Shown here: positions 56,395-63,603 of the stretch, piece after piece
How positions within the stretch are numbered: position 1 is the first letter of the stretch
How the letters are laid out: each line of letters opens with the position of its first letter
Virus record (IMG/VR): IMGVR_UViG_3300009428_000006
Location: 1-64,000 of that record
DNA from: a virus
DNA: 64,000 nt
Strand: one strand, 5' to 3'
Program-made: the position numbers and the translations under genes
The notes under the pieces: generated by a model
Told to the model about the DNA's origin: nothing
Databases searched by the model: none
What the model saw: the letters and a program-made list of their open reading frames with translations, nothing else

Positions 56395-57228
56395 CTAAGC
56401 TCTCCCGTGATTAATATGGAAACCATATAATCTTTCTGCATCTTTCCTCGCGGAAACAGCTTCTTCTATTGTACAAAACTCACCTAAGTGTATGCTCTTA
56501 TAGTCTACCGTGATAGTTGCTCTGAACTTCTCACCTGATCTGCACACACCTATGTATCCTGTTTTATTATTCTTAGATACTCTTGTGTTTCTATTGTTCT
56601 CAGTTGAAGTAGCTATTCTCAGGTTAACTCTTCTATTGTCCAATGGATCACCATTTATATGATCAACTATTTCACCTTCTTTAGGTGAGAGAATCAATCT
56701 ATGTAACAAAGACATCTTTCCTCCACCTGTCCTGCTTGCAACATATCCCATATTGGTCTTGTGCCAGAAAAATGGAAACACGTATTTGTAATAATCAGTC
56801 TTGTCTACTTTGATTTCAAAATAGTTTTCTTCTGAGGAATTAAATATCTTAATAACAAGGTGTTCTCCAGACCCTTCTGAGATTTCTCTTACCTGACATC
56901 CGCAGACATTCTTTCCTTGGGAAATATCTGTAGCCTTCAGTTCTAAGAAAGATCCGCAATTCTTACAAACACAGTCATAGTATCTTTTACTTTTATAACT
57001 GTAGAGATATTTACCTACAATGACCCTCTCTTGCTCTGTGTTCGCTATGTTTGTATAGCAATAGCAACTTCCTTTATATCTATTCACTTCTGCCGAGATC
57101 ATAGTCTTTTCTTTCTCTCTTCCGCAAGGACATAATACATTCCAAGCAATTTTGCCTTTCCTGTTTTCTGCCCTACTTATAACCATTAACCCGTTTACTT
57201 CTTTCCCTGTTAAGTCTTCACACTGCAT
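56395..57228 (-). CDS. HNH homing endonuclease with zinc ribbons and AP2-like domain
   Basis: The first 135 residues carry Cys pairs in CPCGREKEK, then CVCKNCGS and VCGCQ, like small zinc-ribbons found in phage homing nucleases. SLLHRLILSPKEGEIVDHIN and NRRVNLRIATSTENNRN give the HNH finger (H near 190, N near 205). The C-terminal TGYIGVCRSGEKFRATIT and DAERLYG resemble the AP2 DNA-binding domain. It appears intact and free-standing, abutting the SLOG gene. Confidence 0.82.
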   Translation of the reverse strand: MQCEDLTGKEVNGLMVISRAENRKGKIAWNVLCPCGREKEKTMISAEVNRYKGSCYCYTNIANTEQERVIVGKYLYSYKSKRYYDCVCKNCGSFLELKATDISQGKNVCGCQVREISEGSGEHLVIKIFNSSEENYFEIKVDKTDYYKYVFPFFWHKTNMGYVASRTGGGKMSLLHRLILSPKEGEIVDHINGDPLDNRRVNLRIATSTENNRNTRVSKNNKTGYIGVCRSGEKFRATITVDYKSIHLGEFCTIEEAVSARKDAERLYGFHINHGRA

Positions 57229-57289
57229 ACTTCCTCTCCTCTTGAATAAAGGCCCTAGTCATGAAGAGCAGGGTCTTGGAATATTGAAC

Positions 57290-58351
57290 TTATTTCTTAT
57301 AATACCTACTTTTGAGATAGGCAAGATCTACAAACATAGGATTGAAGCTGCCATTCTTCACATTGTGTTGGACAACAATTCCTCTCCAGTGATGGTTGCC
57401 CTGATAGCCTTTATACCCCTCATCATGCTCATAGTATGCACCTGCAATTATTGCCCACTGCTGAGTCCCTGATGCGGGAAGAAATCTTGTTGCCACATCC
57501 AGTGTTTGCTTGTGTCCCATGCAGAAACTCTCTCCTACATTTTTAAGCACATTCATAGCCATACCACCATACGGCTTCCCTGACATAGGGTTTGCCATAA
57601 AGTGGCAATAACTCACACCGTTAACAACTACAGGCTTCAAGAAGTCGTATACTTCCCACCCCATGTCTTTGTATCTTAAGTTGTCATAGCTAAGAAACCC
57701 TTCTAGCTCTGGATTATCATTAACATGACGCATAATCCGTTCTTCGTGATTTCCTAGTGTTATCAGCATCTTAGGCTTATATTGTACTTTGCCCGTTTCC
57801 TCTCGCTGCTTATCTTGTAACTCCTTCAAAGGACGTAAAAGACGGTTCATGCCTTCTATAGATGCCTCTATATCCTTTTGTACACGTTTGCCCTCTGCTT
57901 TGCCTTTACCTTTGTCATAGGAAGATAGACTAGGCATGTCTGCATGATCACCTATATGGATGATGACTTCTGGACGCTTGTCTATAATATAATCACCTAA
58001 CCATTCAAGATATGACATATCTATATCAGGTTTACACTGAGTATCTGGTATCATAAGATGAGTGACATCCTCTCCTACCTCTGTGACAGTTTCTATATTG
58101 TACACATCCTTTTTAATATCAAATATATTTTTTAAGGTAGATTTGACAACCACAGACTTAGTAACCTTTACCACACACCCTTCTTCCTCACCCAAGTCAA
58201 TAATACCCTTGCGAATATAATATCGAATAGTACTCTCCCGACTCTCCTTACCAAGCACCTCACGAGCAGCACCACGAACTGTGCCACCATTACGTAAGTG
58301 TTCTTCAATCTTAACAATCTGCTCTTCAGTTAATTTAATCTTCTTGCTCAA
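57290..58351 (-). CDS. Calcineurin-like metallophosphoesterase with N-terminal helix-turn-helix
   Basis: The start is TTG at 58351, with GGAG seven bases upstream. Residues 8-48 (LTEEQIVKIEEHLRNGGTVR, GAAREVLG) look like a homeodomain-type helix-turn-helix. The catalytic domain has IPDTQ (D103), GDHAD (134-138), LGNHE (199-203) and late His residues. Together they bind two metals and hydrolyse phosphoesters. A DNA-binding front and nuclease-like back suggest action on DNA, maybe with the SbcC-like ATPase at 48048. Confidence 0.8.
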   Translation of the reverse strand: MSKKIKLTEEQIVKIEEHLRNGGTVRGAAREVLGKESRESTIRYYIRKGIIDLGEEEGCVVKVTKSVVVKSTLKNIFDIKKDVYNIETVTEVGEDVTHLMIPDTQCKPDIDMSYLEWLGDYIIDKRPEVIIHIGDHADMPSLSSYDKGKGKAEGKRVQKDIEASIEGMNRLLRPLKELQDKQREETGKVQYKPKMLITLGNHEERIMRHVNDNPELEGFLSYDNLRYKDMGWEVYDFLKPVVVNGVSYCHFMANPMSGKPYGGMAMNVLKNVGESFCMGHKQTLDVATRFLPASGTQQWAIIAGAYYEHDEGYKGYQGNHHWRGIVVQHNVKNGSFNPMFVDLAYLKSRYYKK

Positions 58352-58371
58352 AATGTTCTCCTTAGTTGTTA

Positions 58372-58773
58372 TTATTTTACTTTTATAAACCGATCTTTTA
58401 CCTGAGCCTTGGAATAAATGTTTCCACCAATAATGAAGTCATATTCATTAAAAGCGTACTTTATCACTTTATATTCCTTTTTAGAAGCATCAAGTTTATT
58501 AATAACAATATCACCAACACTGATACCACCTTCAAACTTTTTGATCTTCTCATCCAACTCATCACGCTGCTCCTTAAGTAAATCTAGTTCAGACTTTAAT
58601 TTGCGGTAGCAATACTCATCATAGAAATATAGAACCCCTGTTTTTACCATCTCAGTATTATGCCAAGATGTGTTAGAAAATATCTCAACCTCACCACCAT
58701 CCAGCACATGTTCAACTAGTTCTACTTGTTCAGCACGAGACAGTTCACCAAACTTCTTATATTCTTCACTCAT
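58372..58773 (-). CDS. Hypothetical protein, 133 aa
   Basis: ATG at 58773 overlaps the stop of the upstream gene (TGATG). It has a coiled-coil centre (LKSELDLLKEQRDELDEKIK) followed by a small beta-domain (VGDIVINKL). The order resembles DNA- or protein-binding adapters. No family is recognised. Confidence 0.6.
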   Translation of the reverse strand: MSEEYKKFGELSRAEQVELVEHVLDGGEVEIFSNTSWHNTEMVKTGVLYFYDEYCYRKLKSELDLLKEQRDELDEKIKKFEGGISVGDIVINKLDASKKEYKVIKYAFNEYDFIIGGNIYSKAQVKDRFIKVK

Positions 58774-58973
58774 CAATCTTCTCCTTTTCCGTTACCTTCT
58801 TTGACTAACTCATACAGTTTACATTCTAATTCTATGTGTGACATCAGTAATGCGTGCAGAAAGCCATTACCTGTCTCATTCTTCCAAAGTTCTCCATGTC
58901 TAAATATCTCTATATTTCCATTATCATAAAGTACTTCATATTTACCATTTTCTAGTGGCAGTGTAAACTTCAT
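58773..58973 (-). CDS. Hypothetical protein, 66 aa
   Basis: ATG at 58973 overlaps the stop of the tiny upstream peptide (TGATG). The sequence KFTLPLENGKYEVLYDNGNI looks like a beta-hairpin start. Function is unknown. Confidence 0.55.
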   Translation of the reverse strand: MKFTLPLENGKYEVLYDNGNIEIFRHGELWKNETGNGFLHALLMSHIELECKLYELVKEGNGKGED

Positions 58974-59050
58974 CAATCTTCCTCCTCCTCATTAAAAGAT
59001 AATAGAAATATTAGTAGCCATATGACTAATGTAAAGTATACAGCACTCAT
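58973..59050 (-). CDS. Tiny membrane peptide, 25 aa
   Basis: AGGAG lies eight bases before ATG 59050. The peptide is MSAVYFTLVIWLLIFLLSFN plus an acidic tail, one membrane span. Its TGA overlaps the next ATG, which supports real translation. It may modulate a host membrane protein. Confidence 0.5.
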   Translation of the reverse strand: MSAVYFTLVIWLLIFLLSFNEEEED

Positions 59051-59060
59051 TGTATTTCTC

Positions 59061-59291
59061 CTACTTATTAAATATAAATTTATCAGTTCTGCCCTTGTCT
59101 AATACATATTCAAGCAGTCCTTCTTCTAAGTTGTGACCATTAAAGCATACTCCTTTTACGAGTGCAAGTCTTTTCTCAAAATCAGGATCAACCTTCTTGG
59201 GCTTAGGCTTGCAATCATGATCAGCTAGGTGATACTTTCCATTAGTTTTCTCCCACTTTACAAAGTCTCCACATTCACGACAGTTTGGCAT
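59061..59291 (-). CDS. Hypothetical protein with possible zinc finger, 76 aa
   Basis: The N-terminus PNCRECGDFVKWEK, then HLADHDCK, provides C-x2-C and H-x4-C that could hold zinc. The C-terminal half is charged. It overlaps the upstream membrane protein gene by 17 bases. No function assigned. Confidence 0.6.
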   Translation of the reverse strand: MPNCRECGDFVKWEKTNGKYHLADHDCKPKPKKVDPDFEKRLALVKGVCFNGHNLEEGLLEYVLDKGRTDKFIFNK

Positions 59292-59436
59292 AAAACAATC
59301 TCCTAAGTTTTGTTACGCACTCTTCACAGACTACCTGTAGTGAGCACACAGCAACGATAATGAAAAAGATGACACATAGTACCAGTGCAGCTAGAAAGAA
59401 GCTTACAGTTGCACACAGGGCTTTTAAAGGGTGCAT
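59275..59436 (-). CDS. Small membrane protein, 53 aa
   Basis: ATG at 59436 with GGAGGCGG upstream is preferred to the longer frame, which would run through the preceding gene. The protein has one long hydrophobic span (about residues 10-32) and a short Cys-containing tail. Topology and role are unknown. Confidence 0.5.
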   Translation of the reverse strand: MHPLKALCATVSFFLAALVLCVIFFIIVAVCSLQVVCEECVTKLRRLFYAKLS

Positions 59437-59437
59437 A

Positions 59438-59665
59438 TCACACCGCCTCCCAATCATATATATTCTTAATCTTCTTAGCCACAAAGCTTCCCATTGAATC
59501 AGCACCTTTCAATTCATCAATTACATCTACTGGTACACTTGCATAGCAATACACTTTATCATTATATTTAAACTCAATCATCAATTCTTCCATTTCATGA
59601 TTATACATGATGGTTTTAATATTGCTAGAGTTTGCTGTGATGTGTTCAATATTTGGATTAGTCAT
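59438..59665 (-). CDS. KTSC-domain protein, 75 aa
   Basis: The sequence SNIKTIMYNHEMEELMIEFK, followed by KVYCYASVPVDVIDELK and GSFVAKKIKN, matches the KTSC domain, a small fold found alone in many phages. Known KTSC proteins have no agreed role. It overlaps the upstream gene by eight bases. Confidence 0.75.
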   Translation of the reverse strand: MTNPNIEHITANSSNIKTIMYNHEMEELMIEFKYNDKVYCYASVPVDVIDELKGADSMGSFVAKKIKNIYDWEAV

Positions 59666-60104
59666 TTAGTGAGCCCTCTTTTGTACGAATAAGATAGAGT
59701 TCGTCTTCTCCATATACACTTCTGAATCTTCCATAGTCATACCATATGCCATCCAGCTCTACAAACAGTGTTTCACTATACATATGATCTTCTAAATTAG
59801 TCACCAGATAAGCACCTCTTGTGAATTCCTCATCAGTAGAGTTAACTATTTCTACCTTATCACCTTCTTTCATTTTAAGCTGCTTCCAGTTCTCTTTCGT
59901 GATACGCTCTCTTGCCTCCACAGCAGGACTGTAATCAACTTTCTTCAACTTAGGCTGTGATAGCTTAGGTATTGTGGTTAAACGTGACAGAGCTACTGTG
60001 TGAGCCTCTAAAATAGATTCTGCATGATGTAATTGCTTCTTCAGTTTTGCAACTACTTCTTTATCCTGCTCAATTGTTTCTAATAAGTTGTATACTTGTT
60101 TCAT
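59658..60104 (-). CDS. Hypothetical coiled-coil protein, 148 aa
   Basis: A coiled coil (residues 5-45) is followed by a domain with KEGDKVEIVNSTDEEF and TRGAYLVTNLED, suggesting a small beta-barrel. AGGAGAA precedes the ATG. No family is recognised. Confidence 0.6.
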   Translation of the reverse strand: MKQVYNLLETIEQDKEVVAKLKKQLHHAESILEAHTVALSRLTTIPKLSQPKLKKVDYSPAVEARERITKENWKQLKMKEGDKVEIVNSTDEEFTRGAYLVTNLEDHMYSETLFVELDGIWYDYGRFRSVYGEDELYLIRTKEGSLND

Positions 60105-60107
60105 AGT

Positions 60108-60350
60108 TTATTCTCCTAATTTAGCAACCACTTGTTGAGCTTTTTCTGGTGTCAGTTTAAATGTAATCCCATTACTAATACATAGTCCTAGAAATTCATC
60201 TGCCTTCATCTGATCTAGTCTTGTTAGAATAGTTTTCTCACATCCTCCAACCATTGCCAGTAGTCCTGCTAGATTAGCTATTTCCCATTCAGCTTTTGAA
60301 GTCTCCTCTGAAGGATATCTCTTTTCAATTATTGACATAATACTTAACAT
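60108..60350 (-). CDS. Hypothetical protein, 80 aa
   Basis: The protein is mostly helical (EWEIANLAGLLAMVGGCEKT). AGGAG is correctly spaced to ATG 60350. Its stop lies close to the next ATG. Role unknown. Confidence 0.6.
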   Translation of the reverse strand: MLSIMSIIEKRYPSEETSKAEWEIANLAGLLAMVGGCEKTILTRLDQMKADEFLGLCISNGITFKLTPEKAQQVVAKLGE

Positions 60351-60352
60351 AC

Positions 60353-60880
60353 TTATTCTCCTAATTTATAACACTGATTTAATCTCTTTTCAGATAGATA
60401 CTCGATCAATACATCTCGGCCTATCACGTAGCCTTCTTTAGTTGTCTTCAACTTAGTACGGTAATGATCGTTGTTCAACCCTCTCCAGTACAAGCACATA
60501 TCATACATCTGACCTGTCACCTTTGTCAATGTATCTTTGATAAAGATGTAAGTAGTGATATCTTTATTAACACGTTCATACTTAATTTTAAGGTGACGGC
60601 TTAAAGAGATAGGCTTAGTTGTTGCACCTAACAAGCTCTGATCAAACCCAGACTTATTTGTACACCACCTGTAACCTTGCATGTTATCTGGAACAATTGT
60701 ACAATCTTTTAAATCAAATGAACCTATATTAGTAAAGTAATAGCCTCTTTTAATATCCTTGGGAGTTAACACATGGTAAGAGTTTTGCAATACACGCGGC
60801 CTATTGGCTCGATTTTGATACTTGGAAAGAAGTACATCCTCTTTCAATTTTACTATTTGTCCTACTAGGAAATTGTTCAT
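60353..60880 (-). CDS. Hypothetical basic protein, 175 aa
   Basis: This Lys/Arg/Tyr-rich protein (KYQNRANRPRVLQNSYHVLT, LSRHLKIKYERV) is beta-rich. A positive charge suggests nucleic acid contact, but no motif proves it. AAGGAGAA precedes the ATG. It is the second gene from the promoter at 61060. Confidence 0.6.
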   Translation of the reverse strand: MNNFLVGQIVKLKEDVLLSKYQNRANRPRVLQNSYHVLTPKDIKRGYYFTNIGSFDLKDCTIVPDNMQGYRWCTNKSGFDQSLLGATTKPISLSRHLKIKYERVNKDITTYIFIKDTLTKVTGQMYDMCLYWRGLNNDHYRTKLKTTKEGYVIGRDVLIEYLSEKRLNQCYKLGE

Positions 60881-60890
60881 AGTTTTCTCC

Positions 60891-61028
60891 TTAACTTAAT
60901 TCAATACGCTCTAACAGGTCTTCATATTTCTCAACCATATCTGGATTGCAATTCTCTTCTTTCAGTTTTTTAATGAAGTACTCAAGTGCTGCCTCTATTT
61001 TAAACTTTTCATAGTAATCAAACTCCAT
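60891..61028 (-). CDS. Small acidic helical protein, 45 aa
   Basis: ATG at 61028 follows GAGGAG. The sequence begins MEFDYYEKFKIEAALEYFIK and is charged and helical throughout. It is the first gene behind the promoter at 61060-61088, which makes it a probable early product. Confidence 0.55.
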   Translation of the reverse strand: MEFDYYEKFKIEAALEYFIKKLKEENCNPDMVEKYEDLLERIELS

Positions 61029-61059
61029 AATACTCTCCTCAATAATTAATTTCACATCC

Positions 61060-61088
61060 AATATAATTTAATTGTGATTTTCTGTCAA
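61060..61088 (-). promoter_or_regulatory. Sigma70-type promoter for the leftmost early block
   Basis: On the minus strand TTGACA (61083-61088) and TATATT (61060-61065) are spaced by 17 bp. It would start the leftward early transcript at about 61053. Confidence 0.85.
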
Positions 61089-61221
61089 CAACAAAATCAC
61101 CTAATCTGGATCTGCCCACAAATCACACCCTAGGGTACATAAAAATTTGCCAGAGCGATCTTAGTAAAACTCAAAATCTCAATTCATTTTCAGTTTCCAG
61201 AATCAGTAAAATTCTGACTTA

Positions 61222-61240
61222 AATGAGAATCATTCTCATT
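61222..61240. promoter_or_regulatory. Fur-box-like palindrome
   Basis: AATGAGAATCATTCTCATT is a near-perfect palindrome. It matches the 15-bp Fur core TGATAATNATTATCA at 13 of 15 positions, with the G/C variants common in gammaproteobacterial sites. No iron gene is adjacent in the window, so function is unknown. Confidence 0.45.
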
Positions 61241-61281
61241 ACGCTGGAATGCTAATGCGATTAGCTATCATTTAGATTTAA

Positions 61282-61320
61282 CTTTGTAAACGAGAATAGT
61301 TTAGCTTTGTAAATGAGAAT
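61282..61320 (+). repeat. Direct repeat, 16 bp, 23-bp period
   Basis: CTTTGTAAACGAGAAT and CTTTGTAAATGAGAAT differ at one base. Both end in the GAGAAT half-site of the nearby palindrome. They could be iterons or a weaker repressor site. Confidence 0.65.
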
Positions 61321-61739
61321 TAATCTTGTTTACTGGCGATCGCCCACCCTTCATTCCTCCTGAAAATGATTAAATCATTTGGACGTTAAAGGGAAGCGCT
61401 GCCCGTGTGGTTTGGGAGACTTTCAGCTTTAAGCTGATATAACCAAGTATATAGATCTTGTCGAATAGTGCAAGCGGTTTATACAATTTATTTGTAATTA
61501 ATTTAAATCAAATATAACAAGCTGTAAGCGGCTGTAACGGGCCTTAGTTAGATAGATAGGTCATTGCATTAGATTATTATTAAAAGGCTCAGGATCGGTT
61601 ACAGGACGCTTGATTAGGTTATTGATAATCATTTACATTAACAGAATATCGCCCACTCTCTATTGATTCCAAGAGCTTTAAACTTAAGTTTGCGTTATCT
61701 GCCGAGCCGCCTTCTAACCTGTTATCTGTTACGAACTAT

Positions 61740-61771
61740 AAGCCCTTACACTTTAAATTGCAAGGGCTTTT
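61740..61771. terminator. Possible bidirectional terminator
   Basis: AAGCCCTT and AAGGGCTT pair, with TTTT on the plus side. It lies 10 bases past the stop of the leftward 55-aa gene and would shield the control region from its transcript. Confidence 0.55.
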
Positions 61772-61781
61772 GTTGATTAAT

Positions 61782-61949
61782 TTAATATTGACCTGTAGGT
61801 AAATAATCACTATTAACCAACCTTGTTAAAACTGCCTCTGCATTAGGTAAAACTTTAATACCTTCTACACCAATCGATTCTAAAAGCTTTACATCATTAT
61901 AACCCGCTACAGGTGATGCATACTTAAAACTACTTTTCATAATAAACAT
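61782..61949 (-). CDS. Small protein, 55 aa
   Basis: The ORF starts MFIMKSSFKYASPVAGYNDV and ends LPTGQY before TAA at 61782-61784. A weaker internal ATG at 61940 is possible. It sits right behind a near-consensus promoter (61993-62022), which supports expression. No family is recognised. Confidence 0.6.
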   Translation of the reverse strand: MFIMKSSFKYASPVAGYNDVKLLESIGVEGIKVLPNAEAVLTRLVNSDYLPTGQY

Positions 61950-61992
61950 AATCTTTACCCTTTTAAATAATATTCTCTGTTTGTGTACCGCT

Positions 61993-62022
61993 ATTATATA
62001 AACAAACGTTTTACCCTGTCAA
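61993..62022 (-). promoter_or_regulatory. Sigma70-type promoter for the 55-aa gene
   Basis: On the minus strand TTGACA (62017-62022) and TATAAT (61993-61998) are both perfect and separated by 18 bp, 44 bases before the ATG. Confidence 0.85.
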
Positions 62023-62133
62023 CAAAGATCACCAATATTATTAAAAATAATTCTTTAATAAAATTGTTTTCAATAGTTTAAAAATAGTGTACCTTTATAC
62101 GTATTGAAACAACTTAAACAAAGGCTTTATATT

Positions 62134-62358
62134 ATGAAACAGATTAATCCAACTTATGATCAGGTGTCTTATATTATAGACAGGTTTAACCTCGCACAAT
62201 GCTACAACGGTGCAAACAGTGAACATTACCAAAACTATGATCACTGTTACTTTTACACCTGTTCACGTTCGCCACAGGGCCACATGGTTACGCATGTATG
62301 TGATAATTTAGCAAATGTTATCAAACAGGATAAATTAATTTCACATTTAATTAAATAA
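62134..62358 (+). CDS. Small protein, 74 aa
   Basis: ATG at 62134 is preferred to TTG at 62104 because AAAGG lies near it and other genes here have the same TTATTATG or TATTATG start context. The protein is rich in Tyr, His and Asn (NSEHYQNYDHCYFYTCSRS). It begins the rightward series of tiny genes. Function unknown. Confidence 0.6.
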   Translation: MKQINPTYDQVSYIIDRFNLAQCYNGANSEHYQNYDHCYFYTCSRSPQGHMVTHVCDNLANVIKQDKLISHLIK

Positions 62359-62362
62359 AAGC

Positions 62363-62390
62363 TTGCGTTTAAATTATAACACTGTATATT
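62363..62390 (+). promoter_or_regulatory. Sigma70-like promoter
   Basis: TTGCGT (62363-62368) and TATATT (62385-62390), spaced 16 bp, precede the 43-aa gene. The -35 box is imperfect. Confidence 0.5.
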
Positions 62391-62436
62391 AGTATTCATC
62401 GGCTCACAGGGAGCCACTATTTAAAGGGGTTTTATT

Positions 62437-62568
62437 ATGAAAAAGATAGACAACGTTTGGCATATATGCCGTGATGGTTGGGTTTTTGAAGTTGCAACAC
62501 AATCAGAAATAGTTGAACATGTGTTTAACGGGTTAACTTTACAAGAGTTTGAAAAGAGTTTTAAATAA
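62437..62568 (+). CDS. Small protein, 43 aa
   Basis: ATG at 62437 with AAAGGGG upstream encodes MKKIDNVWHICRDGWVFEVA and a helical end. A GGCTC/GAGCC hairpin (62401-62415) lies in the leader. Its compact size and own promoter suggest an early host-takeover peptide; the role is inferred only. Confidence 0.6.
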   Translation: MKKIDNVWHICRDGWVFEVATQSEIVEHVFNGLTLQEFEKSFK

Positions 62569-62572
62569 ACAC

Positions 62573-62601
62573 TTGCAATTATAATCTACTTGGATTAAAA
62601 T
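62573..62601 (+). promoter_or_regulatory. Sigma70-like promoter
   Basis: TTGCAA (62573-62578) and TAAAAT (62596-62601), spaced 17 bp, precede the 86-aa gene. A TGGCT/AGCCA hairpin follows in the leader. Confidence 0.6.
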
Positions 62602-62652
62602 TTAATAACTGGCTGGCAACGGGTTAGCCACTTTTAAGAATAAGGTTTTATT

Positions 62653-62913
62653 ATGCAAACTTTCGAAGATGTTAACGGCGTTGTGGTTGGTGGTTTTTCT
62701 TGTAAAGTCTGCTTGATTGATCCTAACGGGAGTATAGTTAACTATAAAATAGTACCTGACAGTGCAGACTTTAAGTCTATAGCCGATGATATGAAATTTA
62801 AAATTTTATCAGAAAAGCTCGGTAATGGCCAGCTACTGAGGGATCGCCCTGACTTAATCAGATCTTTACACGGGACAGGTAACTGGGAATTAAAGATTAT
62901 ATCTTTAAAATAA
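62653..62913 (+). CDS. Small protein, 86 aa
   Basis: The sequence GVVVGGFSCKVCLIDPNGSI, then VNYKIVPDSADFKSIADD, suggests a small alpha-beta fold. It has the shared GGTTTTATTATG start context. No family is recognised. Confidence 0.6.
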   Translation: MQTFEDVNGVVVGGFSCKVCLIDPNGSIVNYKIVPDSADFKSIADDMKFKILSEKLGNGQLLRDRPDLIRSLHGTGNWELKIISLK

Positions 62914-62928
62914 ACACCAAAAAAGCGG

Positions 62929-62958
62929 TTGACAGCTCCCAACGTTAACCGCTACAAT
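62929..62958 (+). promoter_or_regulatory. Sigma70-type promoter with overlapping palindrome
   Basis: TTGACA (62929-62934) and TACAAT (62953-62958) are spaced 18 bp. AGCGGTT and AACCGCT (7-bp arms around 62924-62953) overlap the -35 region and could bind a regulator. Confidence 0.7.
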
Positions 62959-63000
62959 TAACACTCAATCAAAAATTATATTATTAAAAGGTATTACATT

Positions 63001-63267
63001 ATGAATACATTAAAATTCTCTACCCGCCAACAGATGCGAACTTTTGTTAAACGTGTTAACCTATGCACAGGTAAAAAGCTTTTCAAGTCTACAAGCGGGA
63101 AAGATGGTTGCGGATCTTGGTTAGCTCACAAGGTTATTAAAACAAACACATTGCAAGCTCCTTCAAAACCTGCTAAAGTTCAATCACTAGCTTTTAATGT
63201 TCACGGCTCGGCTATAGTAGTGACTCACAAGCGTTCTATAGCGGCTAGAGTGGCAGTAATCGCTTAA
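63001..63267 (+). CDS. Small basic protein, 88 aa
   Basis: It is Lys/Arg-rich (STRQQMRTFVKRVNLCTGKK), likely to bind nucleic acid or an acidic partner. AAAAGG lies upstream. The end (GSAIVVTHKRSIAARVAVIA) is hydrophobic-basic. Function unknown. Confidence 0.6.
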   Translation: MNTLKFSTRQQMRTFVKRVNLCTGKKLFKSTSGKDGCGSWLAHKVIKTNTLQAPSKPAKVQSLAFNVHGSAIVVTHKRSIAARVAVIA

Positions 63268-63280
63268 CTAATACAATGAC

Positions 63281-63312
63281 AGCCTTGTGACGTTTAAACA
63301 GCTCACAGGGCT
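63281..63312 (+). promoter_or_regulatory. 10-bp leader hairpin
   Basis: AGCCTTGTGA and TCACAGGGCT pair along ten positions with one T-G. It lies 31 bases before the ATG at 63344 and is the strongest of the hairpin leaders in this gene series. Confidence 0.65.
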
Positions 63313-63343
63313 ACACAATAACGATTTAAAAGGATGGATTGAA

Positions 63344-63502
63344 ATGGGTAGAGTATCACCAATGAAACGAACAAAAAACACAGCTAAAACGGTACGAATT
63401 GATCGCAAACGTACACGCAAGGGCCAAGATCTAGCAATGCAAGCAGATAGGGCGAATAAACGGGCAGATCAATTTGTAGAGTTTGAAAAAGAAAACGATT
63501 AA
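63344..63502 (+). CDS. Small very basic protein, 52 aa
   Basis: I chose ATG at 63344 (MGRVSPMKRTKNTAKTVRID) because AAAGGA is upstream and a 10-bp hairpin leader lies before it; a GTG at 63287 would be inside that hairpin. The N-terminal half is Arg/Lys-rich, the end acidic. It may bind DNA or RNA. Confidence 0.6.
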   Translation: MGRVSPMKRTKNTAKTVRIDRKRTRKGQDLAMQADRANKRADQFVEFEKEND

Positions 63503-63516
63503 TTCAAAATAAAGTG

Positions 63517-63545
63517 TTGACAGCGTAAACTGTATAAAGTAGAAT
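63517..63545 (+). promoter_or_regulatory. Sigma70-type promoter
   Basis: TTGACA (63517-63522) and TAGAAT (63540-63545), spaced 17 bp, are near consensus and precede the ATG at 63604 by about 60 bases. Confidence 0.8.
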
Positions 63546-63603
63546 TACCTTATTGAAACAAAACGCCACTAACGGCAAATTACATTTTAAAAGAGATATT
63601 ATT

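Larger units (their letters stand above)
61089..61739. other. Long non-coding control region between divergent early blocks
   Basis: About 650 bases without a supported gene. It holds a 19-bp palindrome at 61222-61240, a 16-bp direct repeat 23 bp apart at 61282-61297 and 61305-61320, a GGCGATCGCC palindrome near 61334, AAATGATTAAATCATTT near 61364, TCAGCTTTAAGCTGA near 61425, and a second Fur-like element at 61621-61640. Its symmetry and AT-rich blocks would also suit a replication origin. I see no tRNA or ORF with a ribosome site. Confidence 0.5.

Noticed and set aside
61089-61739. CRISPR-like repeats in the control region.
   Set aside because: Only two 16-bp units occur, with no spacer series or cas gene.
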